NCBI RefSeq assembly: GCF_000247695.1
Contig: NW_004624732.1
Coordinates: 44,307,576 to 44,371,575, forward strand
Source: Heterocephalus glaber
Lineage: Eukaryota; Chordata; Mammalia; Rodentia; Bathyergidae
Length of the DNA stretch: 64,000 nt
Direction of reading: 5' to 3'
Shown here: in pieces, positions 44,293 through 55,640 of the stretch
How the letters are laid out: every line of letters starts with the position of its first letter
Position numbering within the stretch: position 1 is the stretch's first letter
The notes under the pieces: model-generated
Databases searched by the model: none
The model's input: the letters and a program-made list of their open reading frames with translations, nothing else
Told to the model about the DNA's origin: nothing
Translations under genes and position numbers: made by a program

Positions 44293-47017
44293 TTGACAAC
44301 ACTTTTTTTTAAAGATCTAATGGATCTATCTGGGATTGGCAACTAATTCATGATAAAGACGGATTAAAAATATTATCCACATCTTATATTATTTATTGCC
44401 TATATATCAAAATCATACCCTCTTAGTGAATGATAGAAACAGTGCTAACTGCAGACCTCCGTGCTGTGATGGAAGTCATTGAGAATCTACAATTTTTCTC
44501 CTATTGTCTTTATGAACAAGAAATCCATCACACTGAAATGTGGATCTTTTAAATTATTATACTAACTTTACGCTTGAACCATTTATTTTATATGCTGAAG
44601 AAAACCTATTATCTGATGGGCAACCTGGAGAAAAAGAAATAATTTTTATTGTGATGTTAAGCAAGTCTGGTGATAATCATTGAAGATGACTAAATTTTTA
44701 TGAATCACTTGCAAAAATTATGCTTGTTAGGACCACTTTATATTCTGTGTCATGGTAATATTCATGTAGGATATTGATAGCCTTTTTTAGAGGGTATTTT
44801 TTTTTTTAAATCACCTGGCAAAAAAGAGAAAACAAACCTTAGTTGAAAGCTTTTGTTTCTAACATAGAAACCTCTTTTCATGCCTGTCCCTTTTCGCTCT
44901 CTTTTTTAAAGAAATGCTCAATTATTATTTGTGTTGTAGTGGGAAGACTGGGTCTCTATAGGGCCAGGACCTTTTCAAAGAGGAGATAGCTTTTGTTTTT
45001 GTACCCCATCAACACTGATCACCTAATTAAATCTGATATCTCTGGCTGAAGCAAAATGATTTATAATCGTTCTTTGGAGTTTACTAATTAGTTTTGATGT
45101 CTTTTGTGTGGTAAATGTGGTGATATTTTTGTAAAATTGGACTGAAAAAAAGAGGAGGTAAAATGTACCCTCACAAATGGTGGGAAAGAGGAGAGGTGAC
45201 AGGGAGGGTAACCTACTAGGACCAAACCCTAAAGTAAGGTGTAGTTTCAGTGAGAGAGCTTGCAGGCCCGCATCATTCATTAGTTGAGATCATCAAGCAG
45301 ATCTGAACTGGAAAAAGGCTTTCTGTCACATGTAGGCCTAGGCGACTGTCAGGGACCAGATTCTACACCTTGATCAGCCCAAGGCACTGACACCATTTTC
45401 TTTAACAAACACCAACAGTCTTTTATTTTCTCCTTCATTTTAACATTTCTCAGGGGTTGGATTCCCTTTCTTCTCCTGCGATGTAGAGAGAAAAGGGAGC
45501 TTGTTAACTTGCTTAGATATTTTGACTGTGGATGCTCTTTGGCCACTTGCCTGTGGTAACAGTGTCAAAGAATAACTTGGTATAATTGCTATATTTGCAG
45601 TCAGAAGAGTGTTCTGTCTTTATGTTCAAGCTGCTGAATAAAAGGGAAATCTCATTTTGGAAAATGCTGCAAATTATTCTCAAAGTTTAGGTGAAATTCA
45701 ATGTGTGACATACGTAGTATGCCCTGTGTTCAGTGCCAATATACAGAAGAATAAAACAAGTATTTTAACTATGTTGATTAAAAACTGGTAAATAAATGCC
45801 TGTGTTTGTTATGTTGAGATTGGATAAAGACAAAATAACACAACTGGGCTCTTTATAATTTAAAAAGTAACTGCAAAGCATTATAATCTTTCATTAATTA
45901 TCCACTGAGTTAAAATTTATATATAACATGGATTACAAGTGATAATATTTGATGTACTACCATATAACAGAGACATGCATAATTTAGAGACATTAGGAAT
46001 GTGCATTCTGTAGGTGAGAATTAAGATTATAGTGGAAACATCCTATTGATAGAAGGAGATGGCAAGCCCAAACTATTTTCTTTATAAAACACAGCTTAAA
46101 CCTAATAGAGTTATATTTGCTTTGTATTTGGTATATTTCCAGAGAGTTGTTACAGTAGGGAAAAACTGGAAAATGGGATTTGTGGGGTCTTTGCCCATAA
46201 TACACTGCAATATGAAATGTGAGGCAAACAGTAATGGATGACAGAAAAAAATGGATATTCCTCTGGCCTTTTCCATGCAAGATTCATGTGTGCACATCTT
46301 CAGGGATGAAACTTACAGAATGTGTGCCAGCTACACATTACATCACACTGCTGGGCACCAGGCTGCCTATGCTGGCATTCCTTAGTCTGAGAAATACGAT
46401 CCTTCCTGTTAGGTAGAACCTCCTGGTGTCTCACAAATAGTACAAAACTCCGTGCCGCTGACAGGTAATGACTTGCAATTAGCATGGCAGGCAGGTAATG
46501 ACTTGAAATCACTTGCCAATTATTTTTGCCCATTTGCTCTGTTGCAAAGTCATAGGGGGCTGTGAGGATGCAAACAGAGAAAAGAGGAAGGGACACAACC
46601 CAGGAATCTCTTTCTAAGTGGCCTTTCTCTGCCATTTGTTTCTTATTTTACCCCCAGGTTCTCCTTGAGTGGCTCCAAAGAGGCATAGAGAATTGGCAGG
46701 TTGTTTTACCTGCCTGCTGCTCTTACTGGGAGAGATGATGCCTACTGAGAAAGTCTACAATGTTTTGGAAGCAAACCAACCTTCTCAGATTCTGCCTCTA
46801 TACTAGACAATTGAGGTCCAGATAACAAAGGCAGTTTATCGTGTTTGAAAAGAGCAATGAATTGCTCAAAGCCAGATTTTATTTCTCTGTTATGGCCTAC
46901 TTTTTTTCTTTTCCCTGAGCTTTTCCCAACTTCACGGAGAGCTGTTGATACTAAAGCAAGAAAAATTGAGAAAACTAAAGGTAGCCCACCTCTCTAAGGA
47001 TCCCACAAATGCTTTAG
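44293..47017. other. Long repeat-poor unique stretch
   Basis: No SINE, LTR or L1 was recognised over 2.7 kb, which is unusual for this window. Several overlapping frames at 45,993-46,635 are open on both strands but have no domain. Low repeat load may mean regulatory constraint; see also 41,281-43,320. Confidence 0.4.
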
Positions 47018-47051
47018 ACACACACACATACACACACACTATATATATATG
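47018..47051. repeat. (CA)n followed by (TA)n
   Basis: Interrupted CA repeat (to about 47,039) running into five TA units. Confidence 0.93.
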
Positions 47052-47734
47052 TCAAGTAAGTAACATAATTCCACATATTAAGAGCTGGGTAGGAAGGATG
47101 GAAGTGAGGGTGAGCTGGAGAATGTGTGGCTTCTTTAAATTGGAGGGACCTCTATTCTCCAACCAACAGCCACATAAAGATCCAAGGTGGCTAGATTTTC
47201 TAAATTCTTAAGAAGAGTCATAAATCTAGAATTTTATGTGAAAATATCTAAATTTTAAAGCATTGATGGGAGGGGCCTTTTGTGTTGATGAAACAAAACC
47301 AGTGTGGTAGATGATCATCTCTATTTTAAATTGTATTTTTCTACTTCCCGTCACCTTTTGTTGTAATCTCAGTAGATCATTAAAGAGGGGGAGAAAAACA
47401 GGGACAACTTAAATATTAAACAAGTGTAAGTTTATTTTTACAAGTTTATTTTTTTGTGTGATTATTATGTCCAAATATTTGGAAAAGAATATTTTAGGAA
47501 ATGTTCCCCTACAAGGTCTGCCTGGTTATAAAATTTCCTTCAATGCTGAGTGCTGCCTTAGGCCAACACTATGGATTTCTTGCAAAGATTCTTTTAGAGG
47601 AGAACCTCTCTGGGCTTGGAATGGTGGGTCAATTAAGTTATTATTGAGGAGAATAATTGAAGCAACCTTTTCTCAGGCCACCAGTCTACAGGTTTCAAGA
47701 AACACAGTTTAGGAGCCACAAAGGTCTAGATTCC
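47052..47734. other. Unique sequence, nothing recognised
   Basis: The plus frame at 47,458-47,712 has no domain; a doubled 'aagtttattttt' word at 47,426-47,453 is a local duplication. Confidence 0.45.
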
Positions 47735-47880
47735 ATTAAATTTGGGCTTGGACTCTGACTACTTAGCACTACTATGTCACTGAGCTAGATACTCCATTTC
47801 TTTTTGGGTGAAATAAGAGTAATGTAACTATCTTGTAGGATTATGGCCAGAATTAGAGAAAATTGCTCAAATTATTTCCT
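47735..47880 (+). repeat. MIR SINE
   Basis: 'gggcttggactctgactac', 'tgagctagatactccatttc' and 'gtaactatcttgtaggatta' keep sense MIR order. Confidence 0.48.
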
Positions 47881-50489
47881 TTACTAATCTTTTATATATC
47901 ACAGAAGAATAATTTCAGCCATAGGACTTGATAGTTCATACTTCACGTTTACGTTTATGGGAATTCAAACCTCTCCTTATAAGCTTTTCCGGAATCATTA
48001 AAGAGAATTAGTAAGCAGTCTCTGTAAATATCATTTTCAGTTTACATCATCAGATAAAATCACATTTTGACATTTACAATACTAAAACAACAATGGGATC
48101 TATTTTCAAAAAAAGCATATTAGAGAGTTAATCAGAAAAAAAAAGTGAACCTAGCTTTTCAACGTAAAGTGTGAAGGGAAACTTGCCATCCTTTGATTTT
48201 TGGGGCTTAGCCTATTAGACAAAATGATAGGAGTTATTTTTTAAAACACAGGGCTATTGTTCTTTTACATACAAGTAAGAACTTCATCCAGCATATGAGC
48301 ATCACTAGAGAGTAGCTTAGGATTTATTAGGTTTGTATGACAGTGACAGCAATAAGTGGAGCTGGTCACTCTACTGTGCCTGCCAAGGGATGGAGGAAAA
48401 GAACTCTCACAGATGTCTCATAGAGAACCAGAGTTTACAAGTGACCCAGCAAGGCCCTAAAACAAGTCTACACTGTGGGTTATTTTTACACAATTACTGC
48501 AATTTTAGAAGAGAAATTTCTAGCTATATTATGTCAAACTACAAGATTATTTGCTTGTTAGGTTTTTCCTTTTTCTTTTTGAGAGGGAGGCAGTAATATA
48601 AGTACTAAAATCCAGTCCCACAAAAAACAAAAAGCAAAAAACTTTGTTCTCCAACTGACAGAAAAAATTGAATCTATGTGAAGGCAAAGGTGCATTGGAC
48701 CTAATTTGTACTTTTTTCCCCAATGCATTTTATGAATACCTTTGTCTTCTTTCTAATTGTCATAAATTTTGTAAAAACTCTTTATAAGAAAAAAAGAATA
48801 AAATTAGTTTCACATTTAGCTACTAGCTTCCAGTTTTTAGATTTTGTTTGTTCAGTTGCATATGAAAAAGTCAACTAAAGTTTTTTGAAGTTTTTCTTCT
48901 CAGAGTAAAATAAATTTAGCACCTAAATTGTTTGAAGATTCAATTTAACTTAGAATAGGCAAAACCAAGCTATAGGTATAGAAACCTTAAACTATTACCT
49001 AGGGATGTATCTGTTGTATTTCTTGTGCTATATAAAGATAAGAAAAATTATATTTTTTTATTAAAGTATTTCTTTCTGAAATACCCTACTATACAGATGG
49101 TACCTAAAATACTATGTTTTGCTCATAGTCTAATCCCTCAGGTCCTGAAGTGTTATTTGTCCTCCTCATTTATTTGCTTTTATGTGTGTTTCTCTAAATA
49201 TTAAGTAGAATATTAAATGATAATTTCATTTTCTATAATGTAGGAGTCTAATAAAATTTACACTGAAAAATCCAAACACACATTATGAACGATTGAATGC
49301 AAAAAATTGCAATTGTTACGTACTTTATCAGCATGAAAATGAAAAGATAGCCCATCATAACTAATTATAACCATCAGGTCTTTGTTGCCACTGGAAAAAA
49401 ATCCCTTGCGGTCAAATTGACTGTTTTGGTAAGGAACCAGAATTTTCTATTATAATTTGTGAAAATGTAAAAACTAGACAAAATGATATCACACTTTAAA
49501 AAAAGTTAAAAAATCATTTACACTGGCTTTTTATAAAAGCTTCTGGCAGTTTTTGCAGTTTCTGTAATTGAATTATTTTCTTTTAAAGAGCTAGGCTTAG
49601 TGGGGCTAGGGTGGTAAGCAGTGGGTGGAGGGAGAGGAAAGCTCAAAAGCACACATATAAATTGTCTTAATTTCCAAGAAGCGTGGGCCTGACGATCACT
49701 TAAGACAATGTAGTTGATACGGCTGTCAGAACGAACTCCGTTCAGAGGAGTGTTTTTATAGAATATCATTGTGACACTTCACTCAGATGGATGTCTTTAG
49801 TAGTATTTGATTAATGTAATGTAATAAAAGAGATGCACACTAAAGTGTCTGTACATGTCTTGTTAAGTATGTTTGATTCATTATATGTGGTTCTCAGTTC
49901 TTTCCTCTTTCCGCAGTTCATTTTTTATCATTTCAATAATATATCTATAAATATGAAAAAGTTGGCACTTTCAAAGTCTTTGACATATATAGCTATTAAT
50001 TCATAACTCTAAAAAATTGTATCTTTCAACCTGTCATTTTAAAGCTTGTAGAGTTTATTACAGTAAGTAACCTGTGTTAGAAATTAGATTTTGAACTTTA
50101 GCAAGAAGATAAATAAGCTCCTGAACCTAAAAGTTAAAAGATACCTAGACCTAATCCTGAAGTAGAATTACATGAAAAGTTTACATATTGAAGATTATAA
50201 TTTTAAACTCTCTGTAGTTTAAACATTGTGGTTTATATTGGTTATTAGTTTCCAATTTATTTTGTTTTCCAGCTCTAGATGCCAAATACAGGACAAACTT
50301 GTAGTACACAGAGCTTTTCAAATACAGTTCTTTGATTATCCTTGTTGGGATGTTTTGATAAGATAAACTTCATGGTTTATATATCAACTACATAGATAGT
50401 TAAGTAAAGATACCCTGAAGGCTAAAAATAGCAGCACTTACTTGTGCATACTTTTTAGGTATTACTATTTTAACAACAGTAAGATTTTT
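47881..50489. other. AT-rich unique stretch, nothing recognised
   Basis: A degenerate SINE tail may lie at 48,575-48,645 ('taaaatccagtcccacaaaa' with an A-rich end). No frame over 90 codons; no LTR or L1 text. Confidence 0.4.
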
Positions 50490-50612
50490 TTCTTTGACAT
50501 GGTGTGTGGGCTCTGTTGCTTGGGCTGGTCTTGAACTCCTAAGCTCAAGTAATCAACCTACTTTCACCGCTGAGGCCTGGGGCTACAGGAGCTTGCTACT
50601 CTACCCGTCTAG
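50490..50612 (-). repeat. Old B1/Alu-like 7SL SINE
   Basis: 'gctctgttgcttgggctgg', 'tcttgaactcctaagctca', 'agtaatcaacctactttc' and 'ggctacaggagcttgctac' are antisense 7SL-SINE text, more diverged than the other B1 copies. Confidence 0.65.
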
Positions 50613-50644
50613 CAAGAGTAAGCTCTTTACTGCAGATGGTATTT

Positions 50645-50758
50645 TATTTGCATTTTACTGATGAGAAATTTGAGCAGGGAGTAACATCCCCAGGATCACC
50701 CACATGCTAAGTCTAAGAGCTGGGCTTATAACTCAGCAGTCTGACTCTGGCTCCTCTG
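50645..50758 (-). repeat. MIR SINE
   Basis: 'cattttactgatgagaaat', 'aggatcacccacatgctaag' and 'agcagtctgactctggctcc' form the antisense MIR core. Confidence 0.7.
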
Positions 50759-51344
50759 GTCTCCTTTAAGAGATCTAAACTGTAGTATTGCTTTCTTGAG
50801 TCATTTGGTCTGGCTTCATACCCTTTACTGCATCGGTAACAGCATGGTGCTCTTACTTCTTATGTTCCTTTCCTTGGTTCAATTAAGAAAATCATGGCCA
50901 GGCATCGGGAGGCTAAGTCCAAACTGCACCACGCACCGAACTCTGACTCACAGATGGTTTGGGGATTTGGGGTGCCAGGCTAACATATCATGTGTGGATA
51001 GGTTTGTGGCAGGGGCCGAGGGTGAGACTTGAAGACATGGTTTCTGTTGGAACCTCACAGTGCTCTGGGTGACTCATGTGCACTCGACAGCAGAGTCATG
51101 AGCCATCTACACACACCCAATATCAGCTTCATGCTGAGGCTAGTCTCCCACAGCCACTACAGCACTCTCTCTTTAAAAAGTAAAGAGCTTATTTTAGCTT
51201 TTTTCTTTAACTGGAGGAGCATGAAAGTGAACTAAAGAACAAACAGCTCTAAAGAACTGCTATCCCCTTCCTGGGACAACTGTTGCTCCCTCTAATCTAA
51301 GAAAGACACTAGGATGGTACTTCCCTCTCTTTTGCCTCCTGAAA
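50759..51344. other. Unique sequence, nothing recognised
   Basis: Moderate GC around 50,900-51,160. The consecutive frames at 50,796-51,032 and 51,029-51,235 overlap by one ATGA-like junction, which is chance in this setting; neither has a domain. Confidence 0.4.
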
Positions 51345-51430
51345 GGAATGGGCTTTGGGGTCAGACAGACCCTGGCCTAGGTCTGAGCCATGTCCTCAAT
51401 GCCTCTGAGACTGTAGGCCATCCACTTATT
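51345..51430 (+). repeat. MIR SINE, 5' part
   Basis: 'gggctttggggtcagacaga' followed by 'ccctggcctaggtctgagcc' is the tRNA-like MIR head in sense orientation. Confidence 0.58.
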
Positions 51431-52734
51431 AGTGTTGGACTTATTGCAGCATTTCTTAGAAAACTATAAAACTTATAGAATGGGATGGATGCATTTTGAT
51501 GCATTTATGGGAAATTAACATAGACTAAGCTTTAACATTATCTTCATTGGTCACTTAGCTAATTGCTTCAGCTCAGGAATGATTGATGGATGCCAGAGCA
51601 CTAATTAAGGATGGTAATTTTATTCCTCTTTGTATCTGTTTCATGTCAAGTAGGAGGAAGAGAGGTCTTAAAATATGCGCTACTAATTTTGTTTTTCACA
51701 TAAGGCTTTTTAAAACTATAAGTAAAGTCAAGAAAACTGTACAAGGACTAAGAAGGAGTCAAACAAAAAGAAGCGTAAAACATGATAGGCTCAAGACATA
51801 CCTGGCGTCTTCAAGAGAAGAGAAAGTAGGGAAACACGGCCTGTCCTGCACATCTCAGGGGGCTGTACCCCTGGGGCTTGCCAGCCGCGCTGCCAGGCTC
51901 TGAGCTCTTTGGCCTCAGCTGGGATCTGCCTTTGCTGGTTATCAGTGCTCTCTCCATAGGCAGGGAAGAGGAGGTGGACTTAGCAGACAAACTATATTGC
52001 TTAGATTGTACACTTTGTGAACACAGTGCCAAAAATGGATCATAGAATCCTAGTTCTAAGTGCTCTTCTGTTCTTGGAGATGGAGAATTGGAAAGCAAAG
52101 CTGTTTTTGTGACCTTTGAGGGCCCAAGGCTGACACTTCCCTTCAGTTTGTGTTTTGGGCAAGTCCTTTCACCTTTTGGAGAGTCTTACTTTGTGCCTGC
52201 CCCTGGGAAATGAGAACCCAGGACCCAAGTGATTCTAGGGCCCCATTTGAGTTTCCATACCCTGCACTCATCATTTTTTCTAAATAAACAGTAAGTAAAC
52301 TCACGGTTACTAAGGAGAAGGACCATGCCCTTGCTGATCACTGAAAATGTCCACAATGTCAAAATGCAGGATGGTAAAAAGTGAAGTTGAAAAATGAGGA
52401 AGGGGTGTGACGGGGTGTAATCTAAAGTGTTTTGAAGGGTGTGCACTTTTGAGGCTTCTGAAGCTCAGGGTTGAAAAATATACATCTCTTGCTAGCACAT
52501 TACAATGTTAGTTAAACTATATCTTGGTCCAGAAAGAGAGGCGGTGATAATGAGAGCAAGGGCAGCCCCATGGCGTAGGTGATCCTGTTTCCTGGATGAG
52601 GACAGTCTTGGATGATTGTATTTTTACTGAGTCTTTGAAAGAGAACACTAGACTCAACAAAGGGCAAGGGTCTAAGGAGGAGGAGGAAGAGGGGAGCAAG
52701 AGCAAGAGCAGATCTTAAAGAACTTAGTGCTATT
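51431..52734. other. Unique sequence with a possible MIR piece
   Basis: A MIR-like phrase ('gggcaagtcctttcacctt') lies at about 52,157-52,175. The frame at 51,583-51,903 (106 codons) is lysine/arginine-rich with no known domain. 51,820-51,900 is GC-rich but short. Confidence 0.38.
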
Positions 52735-53065
52735 ATTATATTAATAAATATATCAAATTTATTATTGAAATTTTATATGATTAAACATATACAGAAATGT
52801 AGTGAAGAGTTTCATGAATCTCAATATTCCTATCCTCAAAATTCAATCATCAATTTATGGACATTTGTCATCTCATCCATGTAGCCATTCTATCTTGTTT
52901 TAAAATAGTTCCTTTGGGGCAAATTACATATACAATTTTATTTGAGACATTATTTAAAAGGCTTTATTTAAAAGATGGCTGAAATAAAAAGTCAACAGAA
53001 ATTCCCTAATTAAATTCAGTAGCAAGTCAAGGTTTAGATGTCTCCAGTTTCACTCTCTCTCTCTA

Positions 53066-53122
<57 letters not shown>

Positions 53123-53560
53123 AAATGATTTGTTTGAATCTAGATCCTAACAAGGTCCATAGATAGCTATTGGTGACCATTTCCCTTAAGTCTCTTTTAA
53201 TCTATAAGTTTCTTTCTATCATTTTTCTCTTAATGACTATTTGGTGAGGAAACTGGGTCATTTTTCCTGTGAATTTTCTGATTTAATGATGAAATTTCTG
53301 TGTTATCTTTTCACATGTTCCTCAGTCTACTCCATTTCCTGCATCTGAAAACTAAAGACATGTCTAGATCCAGATGTTTATTTTTTATTTTTTTTGGCAG
53401 ATATGCTTCATGGAGGCATAGTGTATTTCTATCAGAAGGCAAACAATGCCCAATTCTGTCTTTTGGTAATACTGGGGGCTGTTTTTGATCATTGCCCAGA
53501 TCATTTAACTCATTAGGAACTGTAATATATTGATTGTACTAATATAACTCTTTAAAACTT
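52735..53560. repeat. Ancient L1M-type relic
   Basis: The order 'catatacagaaatgtagtg', 'gtttgtttgaatctagatcc', 'taacaaggtccatagatag', 'cttaagtctcttttaatct', 'aggaaactgggtcatttttc' and 'cttttggtaatactggggg' is that of a very common old mammalian element of the L1M class. The family name is from memory; the repeat call itself is firm. An AT microsatellite interrupts it. Confidence 0.6.
53068..53124. repeat. (AT)n microsatellite
   Basis: About 27 AT units with one TTT interruption at 53,107, preceded by a short CT run (53,052-53,064). Self-complementary and hairpin-prone. Confidence 0.97.
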
Positions 53561-53818
53561 GGTAGCTGAAATACTTCTATTATGAGAAAGTTCCCTTATT
53601 TGATTACTCTGAGGAAGTTTATGTTCATTATTATTTGCATAGAAAACTCTGGAAAAATCTGGATTTAACCCTTTAGTTGCCTGTTTTTAGCTTATATTAT
53701 ATTATATTAGTCATCTTCAAAGATGATTAATGAGAGCTGTAGGTGCATTTTTAAATTGGATCCTTTTGAACTTAAGGACTTAAAAATACATAAACTGAAC
53801 TTGCAAGCTAGATGTAGG

Positions 53819-53900
53819 GTTTTTTTTGGTACTGGAGATTCAACTCCGGTCCTTGCACTTGCATAGCAGGCGGCCAAACCACTGAGCTAAATCCCGGGCC
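53819..53900 (-). repeat. ID-like SINE
   Basis: Arm variant GGCCGCCTGCTATGCAAGTG and a head with ATTTAGCTCAGTGG. Direct repeats AGATGTAGG lie at 53,810-53,818 and 53,901-53,909. Confidence 0.92.
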
Positions 53901-53909
53901 AGATGTAGG

Positions 53910-54049
53910 TTTTAATCCTGCCTCTGCCTTGTTATACCAGAAAAAGTCTTTTCTACTTTCTTCCCTTGGTTAAGTACTTGTCATCTTGGCTCTAAAATTC
54001 TCTTCTACAGGGACACTTTCTCTAACTTTTCTACCATGACGTGATTTCT
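53910..54049. other. Short unassigned stretch
   Basis: May be the 5' part of the adjacent MIR, but the text is too worn to call. Confidence 0.3.
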
Positions 54050-54175
54050 TTAAATTCAGAGGCAATAACAGTGGTGTTATATTATTACTGTGAAGATTAA
54101 ATGAGATAATGGGTACAGAACATTGAGCTATTTTAGGCATTCAAGAGGTTTCCAGGTTTATTATTATTTTGGATA
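54050..54175 (+). repeat. MIR SINE, 3' half
   Basis: 'gtgaagattaaatgagataa' and 'cagaacattgagctatttta' keep the sense MIR 3' order. Confidence 0.55.
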
Positions 54176-54649
54176 TAATGGCCTTGGGCACTCACTTTGC
54201 TGATATCTTTATCTTGAAAGTATTGTCTAAAAAATTATGAAAAATGATTGTCTGCTTTTGTTCAAAAGTGCTCAATCCTATGACAGATTAACAGTATTTC
54301 ACAGAAGACTAAAATGTTCTGGAAAGTGGAAGAGAAGGAAGTAATGTGCAAGTCTCTTGCCCCAAAGTGTTGTATGGAAGAAAATAAAATAAGAATGACA
54401 TAAAAATAGATTCAAAGAATTATAAAGACAATTATAAAGACAATTCAGTTCAATAGGATGGGTGGACTATTTTAAATTAGGGAAAGGTCTCTGGGTATGC
54501 TGGATTCTAAGGGCAAGGAAAAACATCTTTCGGAGACATCTTTGTGAGAAGGGAAATCTTGAAGTTAGGGTTGACCTCATTCTCAGGGAAGGAACTCGCT
54601 GCTTTAGGAGGGTGACTAAATACTCTTGCAATACTCACTTGAAAAAAAA
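54176..54649. other. Unique sequence, nothing recognised
   Basis: A tandem 'aattataaagac' pair occurs at 54,418-54,442. The plus frame at 54,462-54,854 continues into the L2-like relic and is not supported as a gene. Confidence 0.42.
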
Positions 54650-55015
54650 CTATCTTTTCCATTTGCTCAATCTCCTAACACAGAACCAGAACCTTAGCTA
54701 TTTCTGCTGTACACCTTCAGTGCCCTCCCATGATAGTTTTGCTCGGGCTGGTTTTTGCCCTTCTTCCTCTGCCTTGCACCTATTTAATTTACACCACTTC
54801 AGGACTCAGGACTCTAGGGTGTCTTTCTCAGCTTTACTGCACTGGCAGAGCTAAGGCTTCCTCTACATTTCCTCATGACATCCTGTACACCTCCCTGTCG
54901 TGACTATCACGACTGCTCATACCTGCCAATTTCACTGAATTCTGGGCATCATGAGAATAAGGATTCTCTCATTCATCTTTGTGACCTCAGGAAATTGTCA
55001 GCATGTACTTAAGTG
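54650..55015 (+). repeat. L2-like LINE relic, 3' end
   Basis: 'cctccctgtcgtgactatc', 'gggcatcatgagaataagg' and 'tctttgtgacctcaggaaat' resemble the L2 3' region in sense order. The left half is weaker. Confidence 0.42.
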
Positions 55016-55489
55016 GAGAGCTAACAAAAAAATGTCTACACTCTTCAGGAAAAGAAAAATAGTGTGATATTTTTTCAATACATAATGTTACCCTTGTATG
55101 GGGAACCCTAGAGGATGTCATATATCGCAGAAAACTCACTTCACTGCTGTTGCTCAGAGAAGAAATTGAAAATACATGTGCAGCAGTCTTAATGACTAAG
55201 GTTACTCAAGCAGCAGTTCTCCATACTAATAAATGTCCTGAAGCTAACAGCCACCACTTTGGACACCTCTTGTAGTCGTAAAGGCCAGGAGTAACTTGTA
55301 TTAATCTCATGATGTGTCAATACATTTAGTATTAAAATATTTATGCAAGTTTTTCTTTTTCTGAAGTGTGTATACATTTTTTTGATGCACGCTGTATTTA
55401 AGAAATGATGAATGGTGATTGAAATCTTCTTACCTGGTGATTTGTAAATTTAGATTTGTATAAATTATTTAGTACTTGGAAGTGTAGCA
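55016..55489. other. Unique sequence, nothing recognised
   Basis: AT-rich lead-in to the GC-rich island at 55,490. Confidence 0.48.
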
Positions 55490-55640
55490 TCTGATTGGTC
55501 CTCCACAGGACCTGGTGCCAGTGCAGGCGTGGGCGCGGGTATGGTGAATTGGCATGGTGCAGCAAGCTGGCTCTGGAGGGGTGGGGTGGGTGGGCAGCAC
55601 TGGCTGGGCTGTCAGCCTGACTGACGATGACCCCTGTGTG
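55490..55640. promoter_or_regulatory. Small GC-rich island with EGR1-type site, inverted CCAAT and G-quadruplex
   Basis: An abrupt GC-rich block of about 140 bases in AT-rich DNA. ATTGG (inverted CCAAT) at 55,494-55,498; exact GCGTGGGCG (EGR1/Zif268 consensus) at 55,527-55,535; G4-T-G4-T-G3-T-G3 at 55,578-55,594. No TATA box or open frame follows on either side. It could be a regulatory element, a small unannotated promoter, or a fragment of a GC-rich repeat I do not know. Confidence 0.38.
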
